From the NCBI RefSeq assembly GCF_030463565.1, contig NC_134646.1, forward strand, positions 61,087,710 to 61,151,709: a stretch of DNA of 64,000 bases. The letters run 5' to 3'. The notes below the pieces were generated by a model, which saw nothing but the letters and a program-made list of their open reading frames with translations, did no database searches and was not told where the DNA came from. The position numbers and the translations under genes are program-made. Source of the DNA: Pelecanus crispus (taxonomy: Eukaryota; Chordata; Aves; Pelecaniformes; Pelecanidae). Shown here one piece after another: positions 33,717 to 48,700 of the stretch. Each line of letters starts with the position of its first letter. Position 1 is the first letter of the stretch.

Positions 33717-36700
33717 CTAAAATGAAACACAGATGCGCTGGATGCTTTTTGCCTTAAAACGTTTTCTTCTTTTTCTTTTGTGAAAAACAATAATGGTTAA
33801 AAGCAACATAAGGGTAGAGAAAAGGCAGCAGGCAAAGAAGATTAACGGCTTCTTCTGAGAAATAAACAAACAGAAGCTACACTGCTTTTCCTGGTTGGGG
33901 GGGTCACAGACTGAATAGTTAGCAGGAAAGCCATTGTTGCTTATCAGGTTATTGTAAAATTTTATTGAAGGCTTTGCTTTTGAATCTGAAGTGAAGAATC
34001 CAAATCTGGGCTTAGATTTTTCTTCAGTCAGCTTAAATGCATAGTAGCCTTTAATCTTGACTTTATCAATGTAGTATGCTGTGAAGGAGAAAAAAAAAAA
34101 AAGACATGTTGTTAAGAAAACCTTGCATGACCTGCAAACATTCTGTTAATGAGTTCAGATTTCAGGTGATTAATCGATCAATTCAGAAAGCATAATTGCA
34201 CCATAAAATATTTACACTTACTGCTGATAATATTCAGCTCCCACTGTCTTCATTAAGTCAAAACAGTGCATCAGCATCATTGTTTTAAAAAAAAAAGTTA
34301 AAATTTGGGAATTTTCTGGACCTACTCTGTGAAAACTGGATTTGAACAGGGTTAGAGCTGGGAGCTTGCTTTCCTGGGAAAAGCCACATGCTGCTCTTCA
34401 CTGAATCCAGCTGCGGTAACTCAAGGGGAGCAGCTGCTCATCTGTGCCATGAGAGGAGCTTTCTGAAAATTCCTGCCCTGCTCCATACTCAGCTGCTCAG
34501 CCCTGCAGGATGCATGACTGTATGTTATACTGCTGCACCCAAGTGTTGGGTGAAAATACTTTAATGAAATCATAAAGAGCAGTTCTTGGTGAGTAAACAT
34601 ATCTCCAAATCATCTGTAAGCAGAGAGTATAGATGGGGATGTGACCCAGATTAAGCAAGAACGTTGTAAATTGGGGGGATCTTTTTGTGAGTACTATAAA
34701 GTATCATGCTATCTGACAATTAAAATGGGAATACTATGATGAAGTGCCCTTTAAACAATCTTTTCCTTTAATAACTTATTTCCTTCAATAATGTACTCTT
34801 TTGTTTGCAATGTGAAATTAGCACGGAAAATAAATCAGCAAATGCTCATTAGTCCTATAGTAATTGAGAAAGAGCTAAGCACTGGAGGGGGAATGCTCTG
34901 GCTCTTGTTCGTGTCTAAAAGAAATCTGAAGCCATGCTTAGCCATGAGTAAGACCTGTCTCATTTTTTACGTAGCTAGTTCCTAGAGAGGGGAAATCAGG
35001 ATACATAGACTATGTTTGGGGACAGGTGCCTCAGAAGACATTTTAGACACCCCACGTCCTGGTCAGGGAACTCGCTAGTGCTTGCCAATAGGGAATAGTG
35101 AGTGCAAGGAAGCAATGTAAGTCTTGTTTTGGCTGTATGGTTCAGGTACCAAGGCCTTTCTGGTACCCTGTGGCTTGCTGCTTTCCTTTTAACATTTGGT
35201 TGGAGGAAGAGGGATGGGAGGGGTGAGGTCCCTGCAGCATTTCTCATACAATAAACTATTGCTGAAGATCATTGCCTTGAACATTTTTGTCCTCTACCTC
35301 CACAATTGTTATTAATTTTTTCTCTAAAGTGAAGAACTAGATTTCTCTAGATGCACAGGAGAAAGCAAGTAGTGGAACAGGAACTGGAGTTTGAGTCTCC
35401 CTTCAGCAGCAGCTCCTTAAAGATCTGGTCCCTCCAGGTCTCCTTGGACTTGCTTGTGCTTTCTTGTTCAATGACTCTAGTTCAGCAGCAAGTAAGGAGG
35501 CTTCCCACCTTTTTTTGCAGAGTAGAAATTACAGTTGTCTCTTGGGAGTTCTTGGTCTGAAGTGCCGTTTCCTACTAACTTCTGAATAACTACTCAGCTG
35601 TATATGCATGCCCAGATGGCTTCTCACGTGGTTTAAACTGAAAGCAGCTGTGGCTGCATTTCACATGAGGGCTTGATGCCCTTGCTTTGTATTGTACCTG
35701 CCCTGAGCATGCCTGCAGAATCAGGCCCCTCAGGAGGCTGAATGCTGATGGCCGGTTCCTGCATCTCAACCAGAGCTGCTTGCTCTGTCTGGGGCAAGTC
35801 TTAGGTGCTTGCTTAAGAAATGCCTGGGTCTGTGCCACAGAAATGGCTCTGGGGAACTTGAATCTATCATATACTCACCTTTTAAAACCTCTTGTATGTA
35901 TTTTCCCAAGTAATAATTTCTAAGTTCATCGTTGTCTAAGGACTGGTCATCTATTCCGTTTGCTGTGATGTAAATATCAATGTCACCGTAGGTTTTTTTA
36001 ATCCACTTGAGAACTTTGCGCACTCCCCAAGGTACCACTGCCAAACGGGAAGGGGAGGTCAGGCAGGTGATATCCTGCAGAAATTGGATGTCACGATCAA
36101 ATTCATACTGGCTCCCATTCTGAGGATCGTGAATCACAAATCTGGTGGTGAAATGATTCAGTGCGTAAAAGTCAGCTGCACCTTTGATGAGCTGCTTTTC
36201 CTTGCTTGTGAAAGATGGCAATGAAGAGTATGAGAGGCCTTTTCTGTTTTTAAAGCTGATGTATTCCCTCATGGTAGCTGGATAGTCCCCAGTCTTAAAT
36301 ATGGGATCGGCAAACCAGCCTATTTCAAACTGAAGAAACCTGTTGGCAGCTTTTGAATGAGATTCAAAGTAGGGGTTGGCAGGCTCAGCCCAGTCCGAAT
36401 GCAGGGACAGGGACACTTTGCCATACTGAAAGGGTCGGTACTGCTCATCGTATATTTTCCAGGCCATGGCATGTGCTATTAATAAATTGTGCGCTGCCTG
36501 GTATGTATCATTGCTACTCCTATTATAGACATCACTTAGCCGGTTAGGCTCGTTTATTGTAATCCAAAGTTTAACCAAATCGCCAAGTTCCCGAAAACAT
36601 AAAGCAGCATAGTCTTGAAAAGCGTAGGCAGTAGACTGGTTCAACCATCCTCCTGTCTGCAGCAAAGGACCCGGCAGGCCCAGGTAGGCGTGAGTTGGAT

Positions 36701-39700
36701 AATATAAGGTGACCATGGACTGAACGTTGAGTTTCAGTACTTCACTAATCACGCATCTGTAATACCTAAGAACTTGCCTGTTGACCACAGACAAGTCTCC
36801 ATTGGGTAAAATTAGTGACCAGTCAAGTGCAAATCTGTAATGGGTGACTTTCATTTTTTCCAGGAGGTCAAGTTGCTTTTTAATACTGACAAAATCTGTG
36901 CACTGTGCTGGTCGGGTTTTTAGCTTCACCCCTTTAACTTTGTGCAGGAGCCCGTCTCCCGTGACGTTCCAGAGGTACAGGCTGGAATCACAAAACTGAG
37001 GTGAGGAAGCCACGGATTCTGCCTGTGAAAATAAAAATTATATATCACAATGGGGTTTAATTAAATTAATGTCTGCTTGTAGTCTGCATTTCTGCCTGTG
37101 TTTGGCTGTAGGATTAGTGTTGGATGTCAGAAGGTCCTGCTTAGATGCTCCGAGGGGAAGAGGATAACTGACTTACCTATATGGCTTTGTCTGTGCTAGA
37201 GGTCATCTTACCTGTTCTGTTCCTTCACCTATAGAAAACAGTAAAATTGCACTCTCCTTTCTATTCAGGTACACACCAGTGTTTGCCCTGCCACCAGCCT
37301 GCACGACATGTATCTTCACGCAGATACATCTCCCGGATCGAGTTATAGAATCATAGAATTGTTTAGGTTGGAAAAGACCTTTAAGATCATCCAGTCCAAC
37401 TATTAACCTAACACTGCCAAGTCCACCATTAAACCAATTAAGGGTAGAGTAGCAACCCCACGCCTCCTGGCTTGGTGGCTGGATCATTTATAATGAAAGT
37501 AAAAACTAGGAATCATTAAGATTGGAAAGGATCTCTAAGATCATCAGTCCAACCATCAACCCAACACCACCATGCCCACTAAACCATGTCCCAGAGTGCC
37601 ACGTCTACCCATTTTTTGAACTCTTCCAGGAATGGTGACTCCACCACCTCTCTGGGCAGCCTGTTCCAATGCTTGACTACCCTTTCCATGAAGAAATTTT
37701 TCCTAATATCCAATCTAAAGAGTTCACCCTGTGGTCATGCAAACAGCAGTTCTCAGGCAGCTGGCAGGAGAGCGGGGTGGTAAGAACAAGCACCTGGCAG
37801 TATATGAGGCAGGCACAGATTATTTTGGCACTGCTGCTGAGATCAACCTTGTGAAACTGTGGCATAGTGTTCCCTGGTCTTACTGGTAGTCCTTCTGCTT
37901 TTGCAAACATCTGACACAAACAGATTGTAGGGTTTAATATTAGTTATATCTTGACTATCATCTACTAGTTAACAAGGTTAGCACAGGATGTATCCTGTGT
38001 AGCACAGGATATTTTTTTACTATTCCAATTTTTTAGAAGATTTTTTGTAGGATTTGTAATACAATATAGTGAGGTTCAAAATATTTAGATTAAATCTGAT
38101 TTTTTAAAGAAAATGCACTTTTCCGTGCTGTATATTTCCTCGGAATGATTAACAAAGTATACAGAAGTTGTACTTCTTTTCCCCTATGGTTGTCAGTGAA
38201 TAGGTTAAATTAGGGAGTTTTGCTGTTATTTTTTGAGGCTGATGTTGGTCATTGGACTATCTTTCTGAATGCGATGACAAAAAGAGTATCCCAACACTGA
38301 CCATACATATGGTTAGCTTATCTACCACATTTAAAGTAGAAATAGGTACTGTAGGAGCCAGTTTGGAAAAAAGGTGGTATGATCTGTTTTCAAATGTGAG
38401 CTCAGATGATAAAGGCCATATGTGCTGGTGTTGGTTATTTTTGCCCGTCGTGTAAGTCTTTCTAAGGAATGGTTTGTCACCCACTTGTCTAAGTGGCACT
38501 TAGAGCCATGCTCAACCCAGGAATCTGTTTCTGCCTTGTTCAGTAGCTTTAGGCGAGACCTCGAGCCTGCAGGTAGCTCTGCTGCCACCAGCACAACCAC
38601 CGTGTCCTTGCCTGCTGCCAGCCTCTCCGTCATGCTGTCCTAGGCATCCCTACGGCCACACTGCGAACTGGATTGGGAAACTCCCCTGGTTGAAAATAAC
38701 CCAGGAACAACTGGTTGGGGTCAACTTCTTGGTCTGAAATTTCCTGATCTGATCTGCCACGTGGAGATGCAAGCAGAGGGAAGGCAAGGGAGGGCCAGCC
38801 TTGGAAGGGCTCCTGCAGAGGGGTCTGCTGCTGCAGGAGCACCCAGCACTCTGTGACTAGCTCACCTGAAAGCCTGTAAAGTACATAAAATTGAACCTAT
38901 GCAGTTATGGCTAGGCTTAACTTCTGTTTGCAGTGTGCATTGGGATTCCTGAACGGAAGTTGCCATACACAGTCATTTATTCATAAAGTAAAGTTGTTGA
39001 TTGCTCTGCATCCAGCGGTCTTCCCAATATTTTATGCTTACCTTGAGAACAGACTCGGTGATACCCCAGGAGAAGTCACAGGAGAACTGAGCTTGCAAGC
39101 TTGGGGTAGACTCCCTTGGGAAGAAGCCATTTTCTCGTATGATTTGTTTATAATAAAGTGCAGATGACTTGGGAATCCTTTCTTTTTTGTCGCTTTTGAA
39201 ATCTACATAAAATAATCCACGCCTGATGCTGTAAGCATTTTGCCATTCAAAGCCATCAAGGAGTGACCAGGCTGTGTAACCAAACACATCTATGTTGTCG
39301 TATTTAATAGCTGCATAAGAGAAAGTAACATCTGTGAGTCTTATATTTAGGACTGTAACACATATAAAGGATATTTATGGGAAAGGTCTATTCACTTTGA
39401 GGGCTTTCTCAACACTCATACAGTTATTGGCCCATCGTAATTCATTGCAAAACCGTGACAGACATTATATATCTTAATCCTTATTCATTAAAAAATACGT
39501 ACATCACTAGTTGCTTAAGACATTAAATTACTGTAGGATGCTTTATTTCTGCTCTGAGCAAACATGAAATATTACGCCACATCCAGATTTTAAGTTGCAT
39601 TTGATGATTTACAAGTAAAATATACCAATAAAATTAGAGAATCATGACTAAAAATTAAAGGTGCAACAGTTGATCTAGTTTGTGACTTTGTATTTGTCAT

Positions 39701-42700
39701 GAAGTTAAAACTCCCTACCTTTATTTGAAAGATTTATTTGCAAGCTCTAACATTTAGGAATGTCTATTCAACTTCTAAATTGAAAAATTAAATGCGTCAG
39801 TATGGGACATGTAATGACTTTAGAAGAAGCTGGGTTGATCAACCCAGAGACTGAAGTGCCTGATTTATTCACAGAATGGGTGCAGCACGTGCATGTTTCT
39901 TCAGGCAATCTTCATGTCCCTCCACCTTGCAAAGGAGTATACATATAATCTTTTACATATATGAGCAAGATGACAAAATGACTGCTTTCTTGGATATGGA
40001 ACCTGATTGACCAGGGAGGGCAGCAGAACTTCCAAAGCAGCTTCTCGCTGGACACCAACTAACAACAGCGTTCGTTACCCACCCACAGTGTGACAGTGAC
40101 AGTGAAAGGAGAGGGAAGAAACAGAAGTCAGGATCCTCACTAGATTAGAGTGGGGATGAGAAGATCCTCCTAAAAGCCACGGTGATGGTGGGAGGCAGGA
40201 ACAAGGGGCTGAAGGTAGGAGAGGTCAGGAGTTAATTAAGCTCCCTGTGTCACCAGAGGTGACACCCACGGAAGCAGATCTCAAGGCATTTCTGTGTTGG
40301 CTATACGTGGAGCCTTGGAGTCCTGCAGAAGTAATACTTTCAGTATTGACAGGCGTATGCATGCCACTAAGAAGCTGTAGCTTCGATTGCATCCTTGTAT
40401 CGTAACTGGGGGCCGTTCATTGCCATGGTGATGTTATACATCACATATTTTCGTGACTCACAGTACCGTAAGATACAGACATACACTGCAAAGTTTACAT
40501 CACTCTCCTTGAACACATACACAGCGTATAGCTCCTTGTAGGCTGGTACATGTTATTTTAACAGCCACCATCCCATTACAATTTGGCCTATATAAATGAT
40601 GTTTTGAGGTTAACATGACCTAATTGATTTTGCTGCAAACAGCAAATTTATACCTGACTTCTCTGTAAGTAAAAATATGAAAATATGTTCCAAATATTAT
40701 TCCTGATCAGACAAATTAAAGTTTGCTTCACAAAAAATGTATTAGTTAAGAGATAATCCTGTATTTTGAAGCAGAGGTTGAAGTATCTGCATACATAAAA
40801 ACATAGATGACAATTCTTGAGCCATAGCTATTGGTTGAACATTGACCAAGTATTTCAGAAGTGTGAATGGATGAATAACCATGGATGGTTATTACAGCCA
40901 GGACTGCTGTAGAGGATTCAAAAAAAAGAAGACACTACAGATTTTCTTATGTATGTGTCCAGAAATCTACCTGTTCCACACCTCCAAATCCAGGCCTGCA
41001 TCTAGACTTCCCTGCTGTGACAAGGAAGTATTTAAAATCTCATAAACCAAATACTGGAATGTAACCTCCTCAAAATCTGGAAAAGGCAGGACATCTCACA
41101 TAGCTGCCCTGTGTGAAGTTTACCATTTGAACCAACTTTAAATATATCTGGATAAACTTCATTAGGAGCTTAATTATGTTTGTTGGTGATACAGTACTTC
41201 CTGACTTGGTGCCAGAGTAGACAGTTACTCGTGTTTTCCCTTTTCTGAGGATAAGAGAGGTTTTTGTAAAGGGATGTGAGCCATCCCATCGCAGTATGGC
41301 ATCAGCAGTGGGGCAGCTGCTGGGAGGATGGCTCTCGGGACCAGCAGCTGTCCCTCTCCCAGCGCTGAACCTACAAACTGGCTGAGGAGGAAAAGAAATA
41401 CTGGTTTTGCAGAGGCTTTAGGTACTAACAGCGTTTCTATTTCACACTAAATCTTTTGTCTTCAGAGAGCACCCCTGTGTACTGGCTTTATGAAGGGAAA
41501 ACAACAAGACTAAAAGCGTGTCTTTAAAACATATTATCTCTGTTTGGCATGTAATAATCCTGAAGAATGATCGCCCTTCTCCTGATGACTTCCTTCATGC
41601 ATTTTTACGTTGGAGTAGGACCCCAGGTGGCAATGACAGCCTGTAGTCATTGTGTTGTTTTCCTGCTGTCAAGGTATGTACCTGCACAAAGGTTTTACAG
41701 TTGGGCTACCAGCAGAGAAAAGTGATATCCCATAGATTTGTTTTCACTAATTTCTGACTCAGTTTTGCACTTATTTAGTTTTAAAATCCAATGCAGATGT
41801 TGGACTTTAGCTTCCTGGGACAGGGACTATATTTTTTTTCTGTGTTAGTACAACATCTAGCACCAGTAGATCCTGATCCATGACTTGCACTCATGCAGTA
41901 TAAATAATTAATAATTAACTTAGTTGCCATTATGTCTTTTAACAAAAATGATTACATCATTACAGAGCTAAATATCGAATGATCTTAAAAAGCTCTCCGA
42001 AACTCCAACAACTAACTTGAGTACAAACCTTGTAAAACTTTATTAATGAAGTTTTTCATCATGTAGATGGCTGTGGTGTCATCTGTTTTCACATGGCTGT
42101 CAGTGAACCAGCCATTCTCTGCAATCAAGATTCGAGGACTGTTGTATTCCAGTTTAATCCAGTTCAGTACTTCCCTCAAATTGAGTGACAAATTTTGTCC
42201 CATTTTTGGTAGAGTGTTTGGAGGTTTAAAGTTATTAGGTCCAAAAGAAAACGCAAAGAAGTCAGCTGTTCCCTTTATGTAGTTCTTCTCATCCTCAGTA
42301 AAGCGTGGCAAAAATGAGAATTCATTTTTCAGTTCTTCCGGATAATCGCCATCCCCGTGAATGGGTTTAGCAAACCACCCGAGTACTCTCTCCATAGACT
42401 GCTGACATTTAGAAATGTCCAAAGCATCCTCCGATTTGTTAGGTTCAATCCAGTGGGATCCCAATACTATGGACATCATCCCCTTCTGATATGGTTGAAA
42501 GTGTTTTTTGTAGTTATGCCAAACTTTTGCATGAGCCTGATGAAAGAAAAATAGCATTCAGTTGTAACTGTCTAATAAATCTCCATGTGCGTTGGCAGCT
42601 AGACAGGCAGGCAGCCACATCTGATTCACTGCAGACTTCTATGGAAACATTAACAAACAGTTAAGGCCCGCTAATTACCCTGCACAGCTGTAATGGGCAG

Positions 42701-45700
42701 TGACTGTTATACTGCAAGGTACCTCAAGATGATGGCAATGCTTGGTATCTCATGTGCACTGTTCCTATGATACATTAGGGCTGTGGCTTTCTGCCTTTTA
42801 ACATAGGTCTAAATTTCATGAGAGGTTCCAGCAGTGATGTGAATAGCTGCTACACGGATGCTTTGGGACTAAACAGCTGTTGATGGTGGGATTTGAACTC
42901 TGTGATCTAGACAGCCCCATCTAGGTGTTTCTTTGTCAAGCAGTGATTGCTGATACCATTAAAATTTTAAACCATCCTTACAATCATTCCATAAATTATG
43001 CATCTCAAATGATGTTTCCTTTATCAGTGTTGGCTCTGTGCTATTAACTGCTCTGTTACCTGGATTTACTCTGATCAAACCATGTCCACCTCATCCCTCA
43101 TCTTGGGATACACTTCCATTTGTTCTAGTTTGGCCTAATCGTATGAGTAAGTGTTCAACTTCTGGCATTTGCACCGTCACTAAATGTAGAAACTTGGAGA
43201 AAGGACCCAGCTGCAAAGTTTGAACCCAAACGTCAAGTTTCACAGTTCTGTGTGAGAATTTTGATCCAGGATTTTAGTTCATTTCTTCTTTTAAGCTGCT
43301 ATAACAATAATTTTTCTGACAGTACACGCAACAGCACAGAATGAAGCTTATTCATTTTAAGTAGAGAGCAACAACACTTTGGTTTTAAAAGGAAATTTGG
43401 CAGCAGTATCTCATCTATTAGGTATGGCATGTTTTAGTACTCGTAATGGGCCATATATTGACTGCCCTAGGACAGACAGAAGTTTTGCTATTCAAGTTAG
43501 TGACAATGAAAGTGTACCTTGTATCACATCATAATTCCATTTTTCTGGTTATCATCATGTTTTAGAAAGCTTAACATTGTCACACACCAGAATTACCTTC
43601 AAATGTCATGTTGTTAATTACTTAAATAAGAGAACACAGCAGTCAAAATTTACATGAAAAAAGGAATACATGGGAGACTGAGGAACCCCTAGCACTGTCA
43701 GAGTCCCATGGGAAAAGGGGAGAGCTAGGGTGACTCTGGATTGCAGGGTGAATCACACCAGAGGATCTGACACAGGGGAGGGGAGCTGACCTCTCCCAGC
43801 TGAGCAGTTGTCAAGTAACTCAGGGTTTACCTTATTCCTGAAGTGTGGCTTTATACTCTTAAGCTGGAAAGAAAATAACTGTTTGCACCCAGAAAAAAAA
43901 CATTGAGAAGCATTGTGAAACAGAGTGCCGAGTTAGACTGACATCATTACCAAGCCAAACAGCATTGCTTACCTTTGACAATAATTTCAGTTAATCTATC
44001 TAGAAAGACACAGCCTTGACAGTTTAAAAAAACAAAAGACCTGATGTCAGGTAGATATTTGGTTAAGCTAGGGAGTACCAAAGAATTACAGTTTGTGAAA
44101 TTTTGTGTATCAGTTGTTTATGGTTTCTAAGGTCATGCTCGTAACATTTGTTCAAGGTCTGTCTTTGAAAATACTGATAAAGTAACATTAACCTTTGAAA
44201 TGTTGGTTCTGTAGCTGAAAAGAGAAGTCAGCAAAATTGTGCGCATGAGGCAAATTGCAAGAAACAGTTAAAATATTATAAAATGGATTTCTTACCAGTC
44301 TCATCAGAAAATTTAAGTGGCCAGTGCCATCTCCTCAGTTATCCTCACTGTCCTCTCCTGAAGGTCCCTCCAGCCGGGCATGGCTGCTGGGGTCAGGCTT
44401 GCTTTGTTCTCTGCCTCTAATGATTTCTCATCTGATTAGTGAATTTTTTTTCCCAGACACAGGCTACTAACACCACTGTTTAATCAAAGGTATATGGTTG
44501 CGTTGGCTCAACAAGAAAAACCCTGCTCAAGTCAGCTGTATTTTGCACAGTGCCAAGCAGCATGACAATAGCACCAGGTAAATCTCAGCAATCACACATT
44601 TCTAGGTGAAGTGGAGAAAGACGGCTTTGCCAAAACCCAACTAATTAGAATGCATTATTGACAGGTAAAAGACAATCAGCGACAACTCATTTTATTCATA
44701 TGCACCTTCAAGAGGTTGATTAGAAGAAAATAAAGTTACTATTAAAAATATTGTCTACAGCAGAGAATACAGCCACAGGTATAATTCTACAGGAGTAGAC
44801 CTCAAGTACAAATACATTTAATATGAGTCAGGATAGGATCCCCATACACAAATTCATATGTGTCACTGATGTCTCTCAATTCTAAAGGTTAACTCTATTG
44901 AAAAAAAAAAGTCACTCTGTCTACAGTAAGGGTTTTTACAGACGTAGTAGAGACAATAGCATTTGCTTGCCTATAATTCTCGTTTGAGTTGTTAATTATC
45001 TGTAAAGCAGCTTAACATTCTCAGATGGAATGTGTTCACTAAGTGCAAACTATTGTAAACCAACTGATTAACATAACTTGTTTTGTAAGACCACATATGA
45101 AACAAACATCAATTAAAAAGCTGTATCATACATTAAGTTGACTATTTTGAGTAAATCTTGACTAATCTTTTTTCAGTTAGAGTTTAATCCCTAATCTTTC
45201 ACTTTCCTTGTTAGATCAAGGACAAATGTCAAGGCTAAGTACACACTGAAAGCAGGATCAATATTGTGTATTTATTCTAGATACATATGACACCATAATT
45301 TCAGCATATTTTCCTGGTATTAATATAGAAATTATGCTGCAGACTTGAAAGTCACAGAGAGTGCTAAGTCAGTTAGTATTAACCCTGTAAAAAGGCTAGA
45401 TAAGTCAATTTAATAAAATCAAGACAACAGTATTGCTCTCCTCTCTTCTTGAAATATGCTCATACTCCTTCAAACTCTGATCCTGTAATTTATCATGTAC
45501 GTATACAAAGAGCTTATTATTGAAAGACCAAAACTTCCAAATTCTTAAGATATGTTAAAGTCAAGCAATTTTCCTTGAATGTCTCAGCAATGAGCACACA
45601 AAACGACGTCAGGGGTATATGGAATTATTTTAGTGTGCTGGAGAGCAATGGGAAAACTAGAATTAAAAAAATGCTAATAGAATTATTCTGGCTTTGTGCT

Positions 45701-48700
45701 TAATTGTTTGTTCTTTAAACCATGAAGAGCTAGAAAACAGAGTCTGATGATGATGGTGTTAAATATCACTTTAGAAGGGCAGGTGCGTGTGGCTTATTTG
45801 GAGAGTATATTTCAGTTCAAGGCCCTTTTAGTCTGTGGTAAAGGTGCCATGCAGTCAGTATAGCTAAAGCCTTTATTTTGCAAACTGATTCTGAAGCTCA
45901 ATCCTTGTGAAGGAAAAAAGGACTCTTGAGATGTAGGCAACTAAATCTCTAAGAGGGTGGTTCAAAGGACTGAGGCTTTACTATCAAATTTGTTGTATGC
46001 TAACCACCTTGCATTTGGATTGTGTTTTTCCTTATGATTTCCAAGAAATGTAAGAAAGCTAACCTGAAAATAACAAATCATACAAAAAAAGTGTGAATCA
46101 GTGCTGAATTTTACATCATCACTGATGGCTACTACTGTTTGAAAAATCTGCCAGCAAAGACATTTACAAGCATAGACAATTCTGCTGTCCACCCTAGAGC
46201 TGTACTTGATGGAGCCAGATTTCCCTCCTCCTGTAAGAAACACAGGCACTGGTGTAGCTTCATCTTTCTAGATCCTGAGGAAAGAAGGCCCCTTTGGAGG
46301 AAGGGAAGAAAGTGTATGGTTGGACGTAGAGATAAGGATTATTCAGTAGATTCAGTAGAAATTTGATTTTAAGGAGAATGAATTATGTGACTTCTCTGGG
46401 ACATGCTCATCCAAAGATCCCAAAGGCAGCAGTGTCCACGAATTGATCCTGGCATAGTGAGAGCTACCGAAGGGCTGGGAGTAATGCAGCTGGGCACAGA
46501 GATGAACCTGATCTGTGACAGATCTATATGGATACACCAAGGTTGAAAGGGAATTTATTGCCTTCTCCCAGTATGTGATACGAAGGTGTGTCCATGAAGA
46601 AAATGTCTATGGAGATCTTATTCTGACAGTTTTCTCCTGGGCATTTCTGCCAGATGGAAAGGAGTGTGAATGATCTTTTAACAGAAGGGGAAAAAAAATC
46701 CTTTTCTGCCTCTTACATAGCAAAGGCAGAACTGCCTGGAGGGCACTGATACAGAGGACGAAAAGAGGACAGCTTGGTCTGCAGTTTGTGATCTTTACAA
46801 ACCTCAATCTAAGTATAAAAGAACATAACTAGATTCAGAGAAAATGGTAATAATATATCAGGTATATATCTCATTTAGCTCCAGCCACAATGATTCATCT
46901 GCTTTATATTTTCTTGCTTCTTGTCAGATTTATTTACTGTTAAATCAAAGAAAATAATCCATTTTTTCTGTGTGCAGTTTTTTTCTTCTCTGCCTCGGTA
47001 TGACAGCTGCCTTAGGAGCAAGCTCACAGTTTTTGTATCTTCTTTGATGTATGTTTCAAATGTCGCATGGCAAGTTACATGTCATCATTAATTGTTTTCT
47101 GATGTTGCTTTTGTGAAGTACAGTCTCCTTTAATGAAGAAAGGAGATACACTTTTGACGGCCACTCTCCACCTGGTATAAGATTCCACATGTTCCTGATG
47201 TTAGTGGTAACGATCATACAATTGAAAAGAGATTTATCTAAATGAACCCTTAGCAATTTGTAATGGATAGGCATCAAACTTCAAATTTCCTATTCACTTC
47301 CTTTAAAATGATCAGTAGCAATTACTACCCTCCGTGTATGAAAAGCATACATAGTAACATGCAAATATGTTTTTTAAATTGAATATTTGAGTTGTTCTGT
47401 GGACTGTTTTCCCCAAGTGCATCTCCTAAGCACCCTGTTTAGCAGCCTTTGCTTCCGCATTCACTATCCCTCTTTATGGGTCTTGAATAGCAAGACCCAA
47501 GTAAAAGGCAGGACCGTCTCTTAAGTAGATGTGTCTGGGGCATTCCCTTAAAAGGATGCAAGGCACAGAAGGAAAGCACATCTATTAGGTGATACAGCAT
47601 CTGCAATGCCTTTTGCTAGCCAACACCATAGCCAACACAACCCAACACCTCTGGGGCTTGATGAAGACAGACCAATCCTACTTTTGTTGAAAAGCCTTAA
47701 TAAGATAATTATCTACCTAGTTACCTACCTGAAATCATTCACGGAAGCAGATAATTTTTTTAATCAGTTCTAAAATGAATGGACTTTTTCCTTACACCAG
47801 CCAATTATTTGAGTTTGAAGATGTTGGATTTCTTTAGTCTACTAAAACTGACAGTTTAAAATTAAGAGAAATTTCCTCAGCCCTCTTCTAGAGACGCAAA
47901 GATCTCCAGCAACGTTCAAACTGTTCTTACAATAAAATAATCCAAAGTCCAAAAAAGCAGAGGTTTATGGTTTGTTATATTGTTTTTGTGATTCTGTGAA
48001 ACTCAGCTTCAGTTTATGATTCATACATCACATAAAAGCACTCCTTTATATAAATAGTAATTAGTTCTCACAACACTGCAACTGCAACAGTGCACTGGTA
48101 AATTAACCTAAAAGTAGGACTCATGAGAGAGCCTCATTTAGTTTATCCAAATGTACTACAAAAAGGCTTGAGAAGGATTATTCAGCAATTTGCTATGTAA
48201 CAGAGTGGTGGCCAGATTAGTTAGCAGATTAAATCTGTTTTTCCTGCTAAGCATATTTCATGGGTGTTTGGTACCGGTACTGTACATAGGGTAGCATGGA
48301 GAATATTGTCTTTCAACAGCCCGTCCAAAAATGATGCCCTGACATGGACAAGAACATGGCTCTTCCCAAAGCTACTGACATAAATGGGAATCTTTTCAAC
48401 AGCTTTAACAGGCTTCGCCTCACACTGCCAAAACCTGACATTTTTGTTGGTCTTTTATTTTTGGGAGGACATTTTTGGTTTGCAGTGGTAAATTAGAAGA
48501 TAGCCATTAACACAATGTCTGATTTACATATATCAGTCCTGAAACAAAAAGCCATGTGAAATTTCTTTAAAGAGAGATTCTTATAACATTCCCTGCATCT
48601 CAAAGGGGAGACATTTCACAACTCATGAGTCCTGATTGTGCATCAATACATTGTATTAATACAGTATTGTCAACAATACTAAACAAACTGAACATTTAGA

